A stretch of 57,562 bases of DNA from Parasphingopyxis sp. (GCF_028279465.1 NZ_JANQNS010000002.1:1-57562); one strand, 5' to 3'. Positions 24,536 through 32,265 are shown, numbered from the stretch's first letter. Notes: generated by a model from the letters alone, not told the origin. Numbers and translations are program-made.

Positions 24536-24565
24536 CTACGTCAAGTATATAATCGTCGAAAATTT
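24536..24565. repeat. Right terminal inverted repeat and target-site duplication
   Basis: The inverted repeat is 24536-24557 and GAAAATTT at 24558-24565 repeats the left flank. Joining the flanks restores a continuous minus-strand frame (see 24558-24718). Confidence 0.88.
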
Positions 24566-24718
24566 TTGCGTTCCCGATCCGTTCCCTTGCATTTCCGCAA
24601 GGCCAGTTTCTTCCACGCGTCGCTGCACCTGCACATAGTTACGCCGGCGACGAAGCGAATCGTATATGCGACGAAACGAGTCACGCTTTTGTCGCAAACC
24701 CCCTTGTCTGGGACTCAT
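24558..24718 (-). pseudogene. Short ORF interrupted by the IS element
   Basis: A minus-strand frame starts at 24718 (MSPRQGGLRQKRDSFRR..., very basic) and runs into the IS. If the IS and one GAAAATTT copy are removed it continues in frame into 22325-22253 and stops after about 77 codons. Whether this was ever a gene is uncertain; the region also overlaps sequence upstream of the nrd promoter. Confidence 0.35.
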
Positions 24719-24725
24719 GGTTAAT

Positions 24726-24741
24726 ACACTATGGATAGTGG
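24726..24741. promoter_or_regulatory. NrdR box 1
   Basis: ACACTATGGATAGTGG fits the near-palindromic NrdR box (ACACTATATATAGTGT-like). NrdR is an ATP/dATP-sensing repressor of ribonucleotide reductase genes. Box 2 starts 31 bases later, i.e. three helical turns, the classical spacing. Confidence 0.88.
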
Positions 24742-24756
24742 TTCGGCCGGGGGGTC

Positions 24757-24772
24757 ACGCTATAGCTAGTGG
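24757..24772. promoter_or_regulatory. NrdR box 2
   Basis: ACGCTATAGCTAGTGG matches the NrdR box and lies 31 bases after box 1. The pair is 180 bases upstream of nrdA and should govern the nrd locus. Confidence 0.88.
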
Positions 24773-24952
24773 TCTAATCGCGCTAAGCGATAGTGGAAAA
24801 CTCGCCCTTCCGAACAGGGTTATGTGGATATCGGGGACAAGATCGAATCTGTTCCCGCAAGGCCACAAAAGGGGTGTAGGAAGGTAATTTCCGACTCGAA
24901 CGAAGTAGGAACATCCCTATATGGGGATGATGGATAAAGGGGTATTAGGCTG

Positions 24953-26848
24953 ATGGATCTGGCGAATAACGGCGAAGTATCGATGGACGATGTTGTCGAC
25001 ACGAGCGAATCGGACAAGGAGGAGCTTTCGAGCAAGGCGATCAAGCCGCAGCTCCATCCGATCGAAAAAGACGAATCCCGCGATGCCCTGCTGACCGAAT
25101 TCGGCAAGGAGACGCTGAAGGATCGCTACCTGCTGCCCGATGAGAGCTATCAGGATCTCTTCGTGCGCGTTGCATCGGCCTATGCCGACGATGCCGAGCA
25201 TGCGCAGCGGCTCTATGATTATATCTCGCAGCTCTGGTTCATGCCGGCGACGCCTGTCCTTTCCAACGGCGGCACGGGCCGGGGCCTGCCCATCTCCTGC
25301 TATCTCAACAGCGTCGACGACAGCCTCAACGGCATCGTCAACACCTGGAACGAGAATGTCTGGCTCGCCAGCCGCGGCGGCGGCATCGGCACCTATTGGG
25401 GGAGCGTGCGCGGGATCGGCGAGCCGGTCGGCCTGAATGGCAAGACCAGCGGCATCATCCCCTTCGTCCGCGTGATGGACAGCCTCACGCTGGCGATCAG
25501 CCAGGGCTCGCTGCGGCGCGGGTCGGCGGCCTGCTATCTCGATATCTCGCATCCCGAGATCGAGGAGTTTCTCGAAATCCGCAAACCGTCGGGCGATTTC
25601 AACCGCAAGGCGCTGAACCTGCATCATGGCGTGCTCGTCACCGACGAGTTCATGGAAGCCGTGCGCGACGGGGCCGAGTTCGATCTCAAATCGCCCAAGG
25701 ATGGCAGCGTCCGCGCGACCGTCGATGCGCGCAGTCTTTTCCAGAAGCTGGTCGAGACGCGGCTCGCGACAGGCGAGCCCTATATCGTCTTCAACGACAC
25801 CGTGAACCGCATGATGCCCAAGCATCAGCGCGATGTGGGCTTGAAGGTTTCGACGTCCAATCTCTGCTCCGAAATTACGCTGCCGACCGGCATCGACCAG
25901 CATGGTAACGACCGCACGGCCGTCTGCTGCCTCTCCTCGCTCAATCTTGAGCGCTGGGACGAGTGGAGCGAAGACCCGATGTTCATCGAGGATGTCATGC
26001 GCTTCCTCGACAATGTGCTGCAGGACTATATCGACCGCGCGCCGGACGAGATGGCGCGCGCCAAATATTCCGCCGAGCAAGAGCGCTCGGTGGGCCTTGG
26101 CGTCATGGGTTTCCACAGCTTCCTGCAGGAACGCGGCCTCGGCTTCGAAAGCGCGCTGGCGAAAAGCTGGAACCTCAAAATCTTCAAACATATCCAGACC
26201 AAGGCGTCCGAAGCCTCGATGATGCTGGCGAACGAGCGCGGCCCCTGCCCCGATGCGGCGGATCAGGGCGTGATGGAGCGCTTTTCCTGCAAGATGGCGA
26301 TCGCGCCGACCGCGTCGATCAGCATCATCTGCGGCGGCACCAGCGCCTGCATCGAGCCGATCCCGGCCAATATCTACACGCACAAGACGCTGTCCGGCAG
26401 CTTCATCGTGAAGAATAAGTATCTGGAGAAGCTGCTGCAGGAAAAATCGAAGGACAGCGCCAATGTCTGGAATTCGATCCTCGAAAAAGGCGGCAGCGTC
26501 CAGCATCTCGATTTCCTCAGCGCGGAGGAAAAGGAAAGCTTCAAGACCAGCTTCGAGATCGACCAGCGCTGGCTGCTCGAACTTGCCGCGGACCGCGCGC
26601 CCTATGTCGATCAGGCGCAGAGCCTCAACCTGTTCATCCCGGCCGATGTCGAGAAATGGGACCTCTTGATGCTCCACTTCCGCGCCTGGGAGCTCGGCAT
26701 CAAGTCGCTCTATTATCTGCGCAGCAAGTCCGTGCAGCGCGCAGGCTTTGCCGGCGGCGTGGAAGCCGACAATACGCTCGACCCCAAACAGGTCGAACTC
26801 GCGACCGGCGAGAGCACCGATTATGACGAGTGTCTGGCGTGTCAGTAG
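24953..26848 (+). CDS. nrdA: Ribonucleoside-diphosphate reductase, alpha subunit (class I)
   Basis: NrdA reduces ribonucleoside diphosphates to deoxy forms with NrdB. The 631-aa protein has MPATPVLSNGGTGRGLPISC (substrate site with the first redox Cys), SRGGGIGTYW, NLCSEITLPT (active-site N, C and E) and a C-terminal C-L-A-C pair that re-reduces the active site. No ATP-cone is visible: the N-terminus is a short acidic stretch then the catalytic barrel, so dATP feedback at an activity site may be absent. ATG 24953 is used; an in-frame ATG 30 bases on is possible. Confidence 0.96.
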   Translation: MDLANNGEVSMDDVVDTSESDKEELSSKAIKPQLHPIEKDESRDALLTEFGKETLKDRYLLPDESYQDLFVRVASAYADDAEHAQRLYDYISQLWFMPATPVLSNGGTGRGLPISCYLNSVDDSLNGIVNTWNENVWLASRGGGIGTYWGSVRGIGEPVGLNGKTSGIIPFVRVMDSLTLAISQGSLRRGSAACYLDISHPEIEEFLEIRKPSGDFNRKALNLHHGVLVTDEFMEAVRDGAEFDLKSPKDGSVRATVDARSLFQKLVETRLATGEPYIVFNDTVNRMMPKHQRDVGLKVSTSNLCSEITLPTGIDQHGNDRTAVCCLSSLNLERWDEWSEDPMFIEDVMRFLDNVLQDYIDRAPDEMARAKYSAEQERSVGLGVMGFHSFLQERGLGFESALAKSWNLKIFKHIQTKASEASMMLANERGPCPDAADQGVMERFSCKMAIAPTASISIICGGTSACIEPIPANIYTHKTLSGSFIVKNKYLEKLLQEKSKDSANVWNSILEKGGSVQHLDFLSAEEKESFKTSFEIDQRWLLELAADRAPYVDQAQSLNLFIPADVEKWDLLMLHFRAWELGIKSLYYLRSKSVQRAGFAGGVEADNTLDPKQVELATGESTDYDECLACQ

Positions 26849-27204
26849 CTCGTCTTCCCATCTCCGATGAGGTCCGCTGGCTCGATACTTGGGGCATTCC
26901 TTGTACGCGACATGATCATGGGGGACTCAATGTGCGCGTCGCCATGACATTGGCTTATGCTGTAGGTGCAGCTGTTGATGAGGCTTTCTTAGAGCATTTG
27001 GTCGAACTGCACGACCATAAAGGCCGTCTGGAAGTGCGTTGGAAATCGGAAGCCGCTTTGAACACATATAAGGGCCTTTTGAATCATGCTTGGGCTTCCA
27101 CAACCAGCGAGCACGAAATCTCGCATTACGTGATAGGTGAGGATGAGGCAGAGATATACAATTCTCACCGGCCGGATCGCATATTCAGTATTCTAAATGG
27201 CTAA
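26830..27204 (+). CDS. Hypothetical protein between nrdA and nrdB (124 aa)
   Basis: A GTG start overlaps the nrdA end by 19 bases. The protein (ISDEVRWLDTWGIPCTRHDH..., ending RPDRIFSILNG) has no motif I know and is less G/C-rich than nrdA. It is probably co-transcribed in the nrd operon. Its overlap with nrdA and the foreign composition suggest an inserted gene. Function unknown. Confidence 0.6.
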   Translation: MSGVSVARLPISDEVRWLDTWGIPCTRHDHGGLNVRVAMTLAYAVGAAVDEAFLEHLVELHDHKGRLEVRWKSEAALNTYKGLLNHAWASTTSEHEISHYVIGEDEAEIYNSHRPDRIFSILNG

Positions 27205-27508
27205 GGTGGCGCGCCTTGATTCCCGCCTTCTCGCCACCCTCGGCGTCGCCCTGCTGCTCACCGCCTGCGCGGCGCAGCAATCGGGCGGGGCGGTGGCGGA
27301 GACGGCGCCGGGCTTCTGGCTCGGCGTGTGGCACGGCTTTATCTTCCCGGTCGCCTGGATCGTCTCGCTGTTCGTCGACACGGTCGCGATCTACGCGGTG
27401 CCGAACAACGGCGGCTGGTACGATTTCGGCTATTTCGTCGGCATCGTGTTCCTCGGCGTCGGCGCGCGGAGTAGCAAGAAAGTCGTCGTGTACAGGAACC
27501 GGCGATGA
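27197..27508 (+). CDS. Small lipoprotein/membrane protein between nrdA and nrdB (103 aa)
   Basis: The N-terminus LLATLGVALLLTAC is a lipoprotein-type signal (lipobox LTAC, Cys about residue 24). Two further hydrophobic stretches (FIFPVAWIVSLFVDTVAIYA and YFVGIVFLGVG) suggest membrane spans. It overlaps the preceding gene by eight bases. No link to nucleotide reduction is evident. Confidence 0.68.
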   Translation: MAKVARLDSRLLATLGVALLLTACAAQQSGGAVAETAPGFWLGVWHGFIFPVAWIVSLFVDTVAIYAVPNNGGWYDFGYFVGIVFLGVGARSSKKVVVYRNRR

Positions 27509-27596
27509 ACACCGGCTGGCCCGCCTTCCGCATCATTTCGGTCGATTTTATCGACCCGATCACCATATAGTTTTTTAGCTCAGGAGAGTAATCCAA

Positions 27597-28646
27597 ATGT
27601 CCCTTCTCGAAGCCCGCAAGACCTACAAGCCCTTCGAATATCCCTGGGCCTATGATTTCTGGAAGCGCCAGCAGCAGATCCACTGGATGCCGGAAGAAGT
27701 GCCGCTGGGCGAGGACTGCCGGGACTGGGCGCAGAAGCTCACCGATCATGAGCGCGCGCTGCTCACGCAGATCTTCCGCTTCTTCACCCAGGCCGATGTC
27801 GAGGTGCAGGATTGCTATCACGACAAATATGGCCGCGTGTTCAAGCCGACCGAAGTGAAGATGATGCTGACCGCCTTCTCCAACATGGAGACGGTCCATA
27901 TCGCCGCCTACTCCCACCTGCTCGATACGATCGGCATGCCGGAGAGCGAGTACAGCATGTTCCTCGAATATGAGGAGATGAAGGCGAAGCATGATTATCT
28001 CAACGAATTCGGCGTCGATAGCGACGAGGATATCGCCAAGACGCTCGCCATGTTCGGCGGCTTCACCGAGGGGCTCCAACTCTTCGCCTCCTTCGCCATG
28101 CTGATGAATTTTCCGAGATTCAACAAGATGAAGGGCATGGGGCAGATTGTGAGCTGGTCGGTGCGCGACGAGAGTCTGCACTGCGAAGGCATCATCAAGA
28201 TGTTCCACACCTTTTGCGAGGAGCGGGACTGCCTGACCAAGCAGGTCAAGGAAGATATCATCGATTGCTGCCAGAAGACGGTGCGGCTCGAAGACGCGTT
28301 TATCGATCTGGCATTTTCGGAAGGCGCGGTGCCCGGCATGACGGCCAAGGAGATCAAACGCTATATCCGCTACATCGCGGACTGGCGCCTCGGCCAGCTC
28401 GGCCTCCCCGCCGTCTATATGATCGACGACCACCCGCTGCCCTGGCTCGCGCCTCTGCTGAATGGCGTCGAGCACGCGAACTTCTTCGAAACGCGTGCCA
28501 CTGAGTATTCGAAGGGCGCGACCAGAGGCGACTGGAACCAGGTCTGGAACAGCTTCGACGAGCGCAAAAAAGGCAAGGCCAACGACGACGAGGGCGAAGA
28601 GGAAGGCGAAGACATGTTCGGCGAGAAGAGCGTCGCGGCGGAGTAG
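27597..28646 (+). CDS. nrdB: Ribonucleoside-diphosphate reductase, beta subunit (class I)
   Basis: NrdB makes and holds the tyrosyl radical for NrdA. The 349-aa protein has iron ligands in FTQADVEVQD, METVHIAAYSHLL (Glu, His and the radical Tyr), EGLQLFASFAML and DESLHCEG. The acidic C-terminal tail (EEEGEDMFGEKSVAAE) is where R2 docks to R1. The start is preceded by GGAGAG. It is the fourth gene of the NrdR-controlled cluster. Confidence 0.96.
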   Translation: MSLLEARKTYKPFEYPWAYDFWKRQQQIHWMPEEVPLGEDCRDWAQKLTDHERALLTQIFRFFTQADVEVQDCYHDKYGRVFKPTEVKMMLTAFSNMETVHIAAYSHLLDTIGMPESEYSMFLEYEEMKAKHDYLNEFGVDSDEDIAKTLAMFGGFTEGLQLFASFAMLMNFPRFNKMKGMGQIVSWSVRDESLHCEGIIKMFHTFCEERDCLTKQVKEDIIDCCQKTVRLEDAFIDLAFSEGAVPGMTAKEIKRYIRYIADWRLGQLGLPAVYMIDDHPLPWLAPLLNGVEHANFFETRATEYSKGATRGDWNQVWNSFDERKKGKANDDEGEEEGEDMFGEKSVAAE

Positions 28647-28649
28647 GGG

Positions 28650-29429
28650 ATGCCGAGCGAAAAGGTAATTCGCATACATCTGCTGTGGGCGATTGCCGTA
28701 TTGATAATGGTGATGAGCGCAATCTTGTGGCGCTTGCCAGATGGCGATTCCCTTGCTCGATTTATTGCTTTTGCAGCGTCAATTGCATCACTGATTCTTG
28801 CCGTTGTTGCGATATTTTATTCGATGATTTCCAATAATCAACTAACTTCAAATCTTCAGGGCATTGAGGGAGCTAGTGCATCACTAGAAGATTCATCTGA
28901 AGCAATCCAAATAACATCTGAAAACTTGTTGAAAAGAATTGAGGATTTATTTGAAGAAGTTGTTACAATTCATCCTGGAATTGAGGGAATTCGCGAGACT
29001 CTCGAAAGCAACCTAAAAAGTCTTATGGACAACGATGAATCTAAGTTCGCGGACAATCAAGATTACGGTGAAAACTTTCTGTCGAATAACACAACAACCG
29101 GCATGAATATGTCTGTATACTTGGTTGCTATGAGCGCCAAACATCAAAAGCGTATTGTTTTTGACGATTTAGATGTTCCGGACCCGTTGCGACAATACGC
29201 CTACGCTGCAATATCTGCTCTAGCCGCGATAACTTATCGCGGACTCATTTTGAGAATGGATCGTAATGGATTTGAGGTCGTTGAACGTGGTGACCTCAAT
29301 CCAGAAAAGATCATAGCACGCGCCGAAGAGAGAGAAAGTAAAACCTGGATCAAAGTGAGAAAGGGTGTCAGCGCATATCTCCATGTCGCAGACAGTGCAG
29401 ACGAGGATTCGGCTGAAAGCTCGGAATAA
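28650..29429 (+). CDS. Membrane protein with coiled coil (259 aa), atypical composition
   Basis: Two N-terminal membrane helices (about residues 10-27 and 37-60) are followed by a coiled coil rich in Ser/Glu/Leu (about 65-130) and a C-terminal soluble domain. The gene starts three bases after the nrdB stop. It is strikingly A/T-rich compared with its neighbours, which points to horizontal transfer. I recognise no family. Confidence 0.7.
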   Translation: MPSEKVIRIHLLWAIAVLIMVMSAILWRLPDGDSLARFIAFAASIASLILAVVAIFYSMISNNQLTSNLQGIEGASASLEDSSEAIQITSENLLKRIEDLFEEVVTIHPGIEGIRETLESNLKSLMDNDESKFADNQDYGENFLSNNTTTGMNMSVYLVAMSAKHQKRIVFDDLDVPDPLRQYAYAAISALAAITYRGLILRMDRNGFEVVERGDLNPEKIIARAEERESKTWIKVRKGVSAYLHVADSADEDSAESSE

Positions 29430-29519
29430 GGGATTGTAGTCACAGTGCACAAAACTCTTTCCGAATTCCTCCGCCTTCCCATCGTTCCGGACCCATCTCT
29501 ATCTGCCCGCTGCACCCAC

Positions 29520-29660
29520 ATTGCCTATCCTCCCGCCTATGTCTGACAGCACACCCCAAACGCACATCCTGGAACGGCGTCGCCATTGCGCCGGGGCGGG
29601 TGGTCGAGTTGGCGCGGGAGGCGGGGGCGCATGGGCGCTCGGTCGGGCTGACGCGGAACG
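29520..29660 (+). pseudogene. Decayed partial duplicate of the 30686 gene
   Basis: About 135 bases, including the upstream CTATCCTCCCGCC, match the start of the gene at 30686-31033 ([10 protein letters not shown], then [16 protein letters not shown]). Two C residues are missing near codon 6, so the frame breaks at once, and the match ends near GGGCTGACG. It is a non-functional fragment that marks a local duplication. Confidence 0.75.
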
Positions 29661-29690
29661 CTAGCGCCACCCGAGATGCGGTGGACGTTT

Positions 29691-30092
29691 TCACGCCCAC
29701 CGCACCGGTGTGGCGGCCTCCGGCTTGGCGACAATCTGCCAGTCGTCGCGATAGAGGATCTGGCCGGGCTGCTCGGTGTGCAACCGGCCGATCGGAATGC
29801 CGAGATCGTCGAGCAGCGCCTTCAGGATAAAGGCGTGCCGAACCATGTCCCGTGCATCGTCGCGGAACCAGCAAATGCCGTCGTCATAATAGCGCCCGCG
29901 CGATTTCACACTGAACGAGCGCCATGAGGGGATGGGCAGGTTCGCATTGAACCAGTCCAGCTCCTCCCGGATCGCCAGCCTGTGCGCCTTGGGCGTCCGG
30001 GAATCGTACGAAAGGGACACCGCCGGCGCAAAGAGGCCATAATGCCCGCGCCGCCGATTGGCGGGCTCGGGCGTGACAAATCGTATATACAT
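29691..30092 (-). CDS. Conserved hypothetical protein (133 aa, MYIRFVT type)
   Basis: The protein starts MYIRFVTPEPANRRRGHYGL and contains ELDWFNANLPIP and ICWFRDDARDMVRHAF. I remember small conserved bacterial proteins with this order (IRFVT, GLF, L-x-W-F-N-x-x-L, WFRD), of unknown function. That pattern fixes the start at 30092 rather than 30176. It points toward the duplicate pseudogene and away from the SEC-C gene. Confidence 0.75.
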   Translation of the reverse strand: MYIRFVTPEPANRRRGHYGLFAPAVSLSYDSRTPKAHRLAIREELDWFNANLPIPSWRSFSVKSRGRYYDDGICWFRDDARDMVRHAFILKALLDDLGIPIGRLHTEQPGQILYRDDWQIVAKPEAATPVRWA

Positions 30093-30325
30093 AAAGCCCT
30101 CGACGACGCGCGCAGCGGCGCGGACACGCCAGCGGCGCGCGCTTTCATGGTCGAAATGGAAAGGCCGGGCGCGCATACGCGCCGGCCGGCTCAGGAGCCT
30201 GTCGCCCCGATCAGTTCCAGGGCGAAGGCGTCGTCATCCAATATATCAACATGGGACACCTCATTCATCTATTGGGCCGGCAGGCACATGCGCCCGCCAG
30301 CACTGTTGGAAAACCCGAAAAGTCT

Positions 30326-30571
30326 CTAGCGCCAATAGTCGTTGCGCCGAGCACCATCGAAACCGGCCCGATTTAAGGCAGCATTTCTTGAAATCTCTTC
30401 CCCGATCCGCAGGGGCACAGATCATTGCGGCCGAGTTTCTCGAGCAGCTCTTTCTCGCCGCGCACCGTCCGTAGTCCGCGCTTCACCCGCGTTTCGGACG
30501 GATAGCCCTTACGCCGCTTGGCGATGACCTCGAAAGGACGGCAGATCGTCATGCTTATCGAATTTGGACAT
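30326..30571 (-). CDS. SEC-C zinc-motif protein, copy 1, apparently read through three +1 frameshifts
   Basis: The start [13 protein letters not shown] follows AGGAGG. The frame then shifts +1 at TTTC (30535-30532) into [18 protein letters not shown]...[13 protein letters not shown], again at 30393-30390 into [10 protein letters not shown], and again at 30362-30359 into [11 protein letters not shown] and TAG, giving 80 aa. [13 protein letters not shown] is a complete SEC-C motif only after the second shift. Read without shifts, the start frame ends after 20 codons. The copy at 32017-32265 has the same three sites. SEC-C motifs bind zinc and occur in SecA and small adaptor proteins. Confidence 0.72.
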
Positions 30572-30685
30572 TTTCGCCTCCTATCGCTGTGCTCATGTGT
30601 TGGGGAGCGCCGGATAGCGTGTCCGCGCTGATCCGTAAAGCGGCACCCATTCCCTTCCGGCCTTACCCATCCTATCCTCCCGCCC

Positions 30686-31033
30686 ATGTCCGACAGCATG
30701 CCCCCCAAACGCACGTCCTGGAACGGCGTCGCGATTGCGCCGGGGCGGATGGTCGAGCTGGCGCGGGAGGCGGGGAAGCATGGGCGCTCGGTCGGGCTGA
30801 CGCTGCACAAGAACGGCAATCTCGCGATCGATAGCTATGATACTGGACCGGTCGTCGAAGCGGTGCATGGCGATGGCGATTATGAGCGCTTCTGCACGAT
30901 TGCCGCCGAAGACGTCCCCCGCCTCGCCGCCGCCCTGCTCCACGCCGAATTCGAAGGCGACCTCAAAGCCGTCGACCGCCTCAAGGCGTTCTGCGACGCC
31001 TATGGCATCAAGGCGCGGATTACGAGCTGGTAG
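30686..31033 (+). CDS. Conserved hypothetical protein (115 aa)
   Basis: [20 protein letters not shown] is followed by [20 protein letters not shown] and a C-terminal helical part ending KARITSW. It is complete and in frame, unlike the fragment at 29520-29660. Its start lies 115 bases from that of the divergent SEC-C copy 1. No domain recognised. Confidence 0.72.
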   Translation: MSDSMPPKRTSWNGVAIAPGRMVELAREAGKHGRSVGLTLHKNGNLAIDSYDTGPVVEAVHGDGDYERFCTIAAEDVPRLAAALLHAEFEGDLKAVDRLKAFCDAYGIKARITSW

Positions 31034-31045
31034 GTTTTCCTCATC

Positions 31046-31127
31046 CGTCATTCCAGCGAAAGCTGGAATCTCTGGCGGCTAGCGATCCGCCCAACGGCCT
31101 GAGATCCCAGCCTCCGCTGGGATGACG
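31046..31127. repeat. REP-like inverted repeat (CGTCATTCCAGCG type)
   Basis: CGTCATTCCAGC-gaaa-GCTGGAATCTC and GATCCCAGC-ctcc-GCTGGGATGACG are two hairpins in inverted order, the usual dimeric REP layout. Confidence 0.85.
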
Positions 31128-31219
31128 ATGTCTTGTCCGTGGATGTCCATTTGCCCTGAGTTGACTCCACGCGCGAAGGCTTGTGTCGAAAAGCTGTCCT
31201 ACAGTGTGCCAAATCGGTT

Positions 31220-31336
31220 ATGATGAGCGCATATGTTGAACCAACCGATTTTCGCCGTCCGGTCTCGCGCATGCGGTACCCCATTCGGAAGGTCACACGG
31301 GTCGCGCGCATCCGTGCGCAAAGCTTCGCGCGATAA
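31220..31336 (+). CDS. Possible small basic protein (38 aa)
   Basis: It reads MMSAYVEPTDFRRPVSRMRY then PIRKVTRVARIRAQSFAR. The composition is protein-like and basic, but there is no clear ribosome site and I know no homologue. This is the only candidate in the otherwise empty 31128-31426 stretch. Confidence 0.3.
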   Translation: MMSAYVEPTDFRRPVSRMRYPIRKVTRVARIRAQSFAR

Positions 31337-31426
31337 TCCTGGATTTCCGCCAATGCGCGCCCGTCCAACACAGCGTGACGATGGCTCTGGCCTACCCCCG
31401 CCCTGTGTCAACCAGTGTCAACCGGA

Positions 31427-31999
31427 TCAAAGCCGCAACTGATGCGCGAGCCGCGCGACATAGGCTTCCGCCTCCGCCGCTGGCAGTTTCAGCGCGCCGC
31501 GGACATGGCGGATGGCGCGGTCGTAGCGGTTTTGCAGGAGCAGCGCCTTTACCTCGCGCTCGGCATATTGATCGGCCGTGTAGCAGGCCTCGCTGAGCCG
31601 CGCCGTGCCCGCCGGCCCCTCGCGCCGCCAGACGGCCGTCGGGTCCGCCTCCGGCAGAGCGTCGGGCACGATCATGGGCGCCGGCGCGCTGACCGCCGCG
31701 ACGAGTTCGGCCGGGCTTTGCGCGGGCTCGGGCTCGGGCAGCGGATCGGGCGCGGCAGGCGGTTTTGGCGCTACTGCCTTTGGTTCGGGACGCGGTGCGG
31801 GCCGCACGGGCGGCCTTTTGCCATATTCGCGCCGTCCGAAATGCCTCTGGCCGAATTCGGGCGGCGAAATCAGGTCGCGCCGGCTGCTGCGATGGCCGAG
31901 ATAGAGGAACAGGCCAAGACAGCCCGCCAGCGCGCCGAGCCCGATCAGAGGATAGATGAGCGAAAACTCCACGCGCCGCGCATAGCGCGATGCGGTCAA
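31427..31999 (-). CDS. Single-pass membrane protein with proline-rich linker (190 aa)
   Basis: One N-terminal membrane segment (LIYPLIGLGALAGCLGLFLY, about residues 14-34), a long Pro/Ala-rich linker (about 60-125) and a C-terminal helical domain (ACYTADQYAEREVKALLLQN). It starts 18 bases after the SEC-C copy 2 stop on the same strand, so the two are probably co-transcribed. Function unknown. Confidence 0.7.
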   Translation of the reverse strand: MTASRYARRVEFSLIYPLIGLGALAGCLGLFLYLGHRSSRRDLISPPEFGQRHFGRREYGKRPPVRPAPRPEPKAVAPKPPAAPDPLPEPEPAQSPAELVAAVSAPAPMIVPDALPEADPTAVWRREGPAGTARLSEACYTADQYAEREVKALLLQNRYDRAIRHVRGALKLPAAEAEAYVARLAHQLRL

Positions 32000-32016
32000 G
32001 ATCGGGTTAAGCCGGC

Positions 32017-32265
32017 CTACCGCCAGTAATCGTGCCGTTCCGAACCATCGAAAGCGGCCGGACTTGAGGCAGCATTTCTTGAAATCTTCTCCCCGACCCG
32101 CACGGGCACAGATCGTTGCGGCCGAGCTTTTCGAGAAGCTCCTTCTCGCCGCCGCGTACGGCGCGAAGCCCGCGCTTGACCTGCGTTTCGGACGGGAAGC
32201 CCTTACGGCGTTTGGCGATGACCTCGAAAGGACGGGAGGTCGTTATAGTCGCGATGGTTCGTCAT
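32017..32265 (-). CDS. SEC-C zinc-motif protein, copy 2, same three +1 frameshift sites
   Basis: The start [13 protein letters not shown] follows AGGAGG. Shifts of +1 at TTTC 32229-32226, 32084-32081 and 32053-32050 join [18 protein letters not shown]...[23 protein letters not shown] and [11 protein letters not shown] with TAG, 81 aa. Relative to copy 1 it has one extra Gly codon, and most other differences are synonymous third-base changes in whichever frame is being read. The sense frame has no start codon of its own after the first shift, so translation must begin upstream of it. Confidence 0.72.

Larger units (their letters stand above)
22334..24557 (-). mobile_element. IS1595-family insertion element with passenger genes (2224 bp)
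   Basis: The element is bounded by 22-bp terminal inverted repeats (22334-22355 and 24536-24557) that differ at one position, start with GG/GA, and share CGATTATATACTTGACG. GAAAATTT target duplications flank it. Inside are an ISXO2-like transposase (23572-24519) and up to four other ORFs: 22362-22601, 22496-23083, 23082-23204 and 23198-23515. Clean ends and direct repeats suggest a fairly recent insertion. IS1595 elements often carry passengers. Confidence 0.9.

Noticed and set aside
24917-26677. A 586-codon open frame antisense to nrdA
   Set aside because: Same G/C-bias effect; no motif or ribosome site.
30190-30267. A 25-codon minus-strand ORF (MNEVSHVDIL...) after the SEC-C gene
   Set aside because: It lacks a ribosome site and lies in the spacer between two genes; too short to support.
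31046-31127. A structured RNA gene in the REP-like hairpins
   Set aside because: The form fits ordinary REP dimers common between genes; no promoter or conserved RNA motif is visible.
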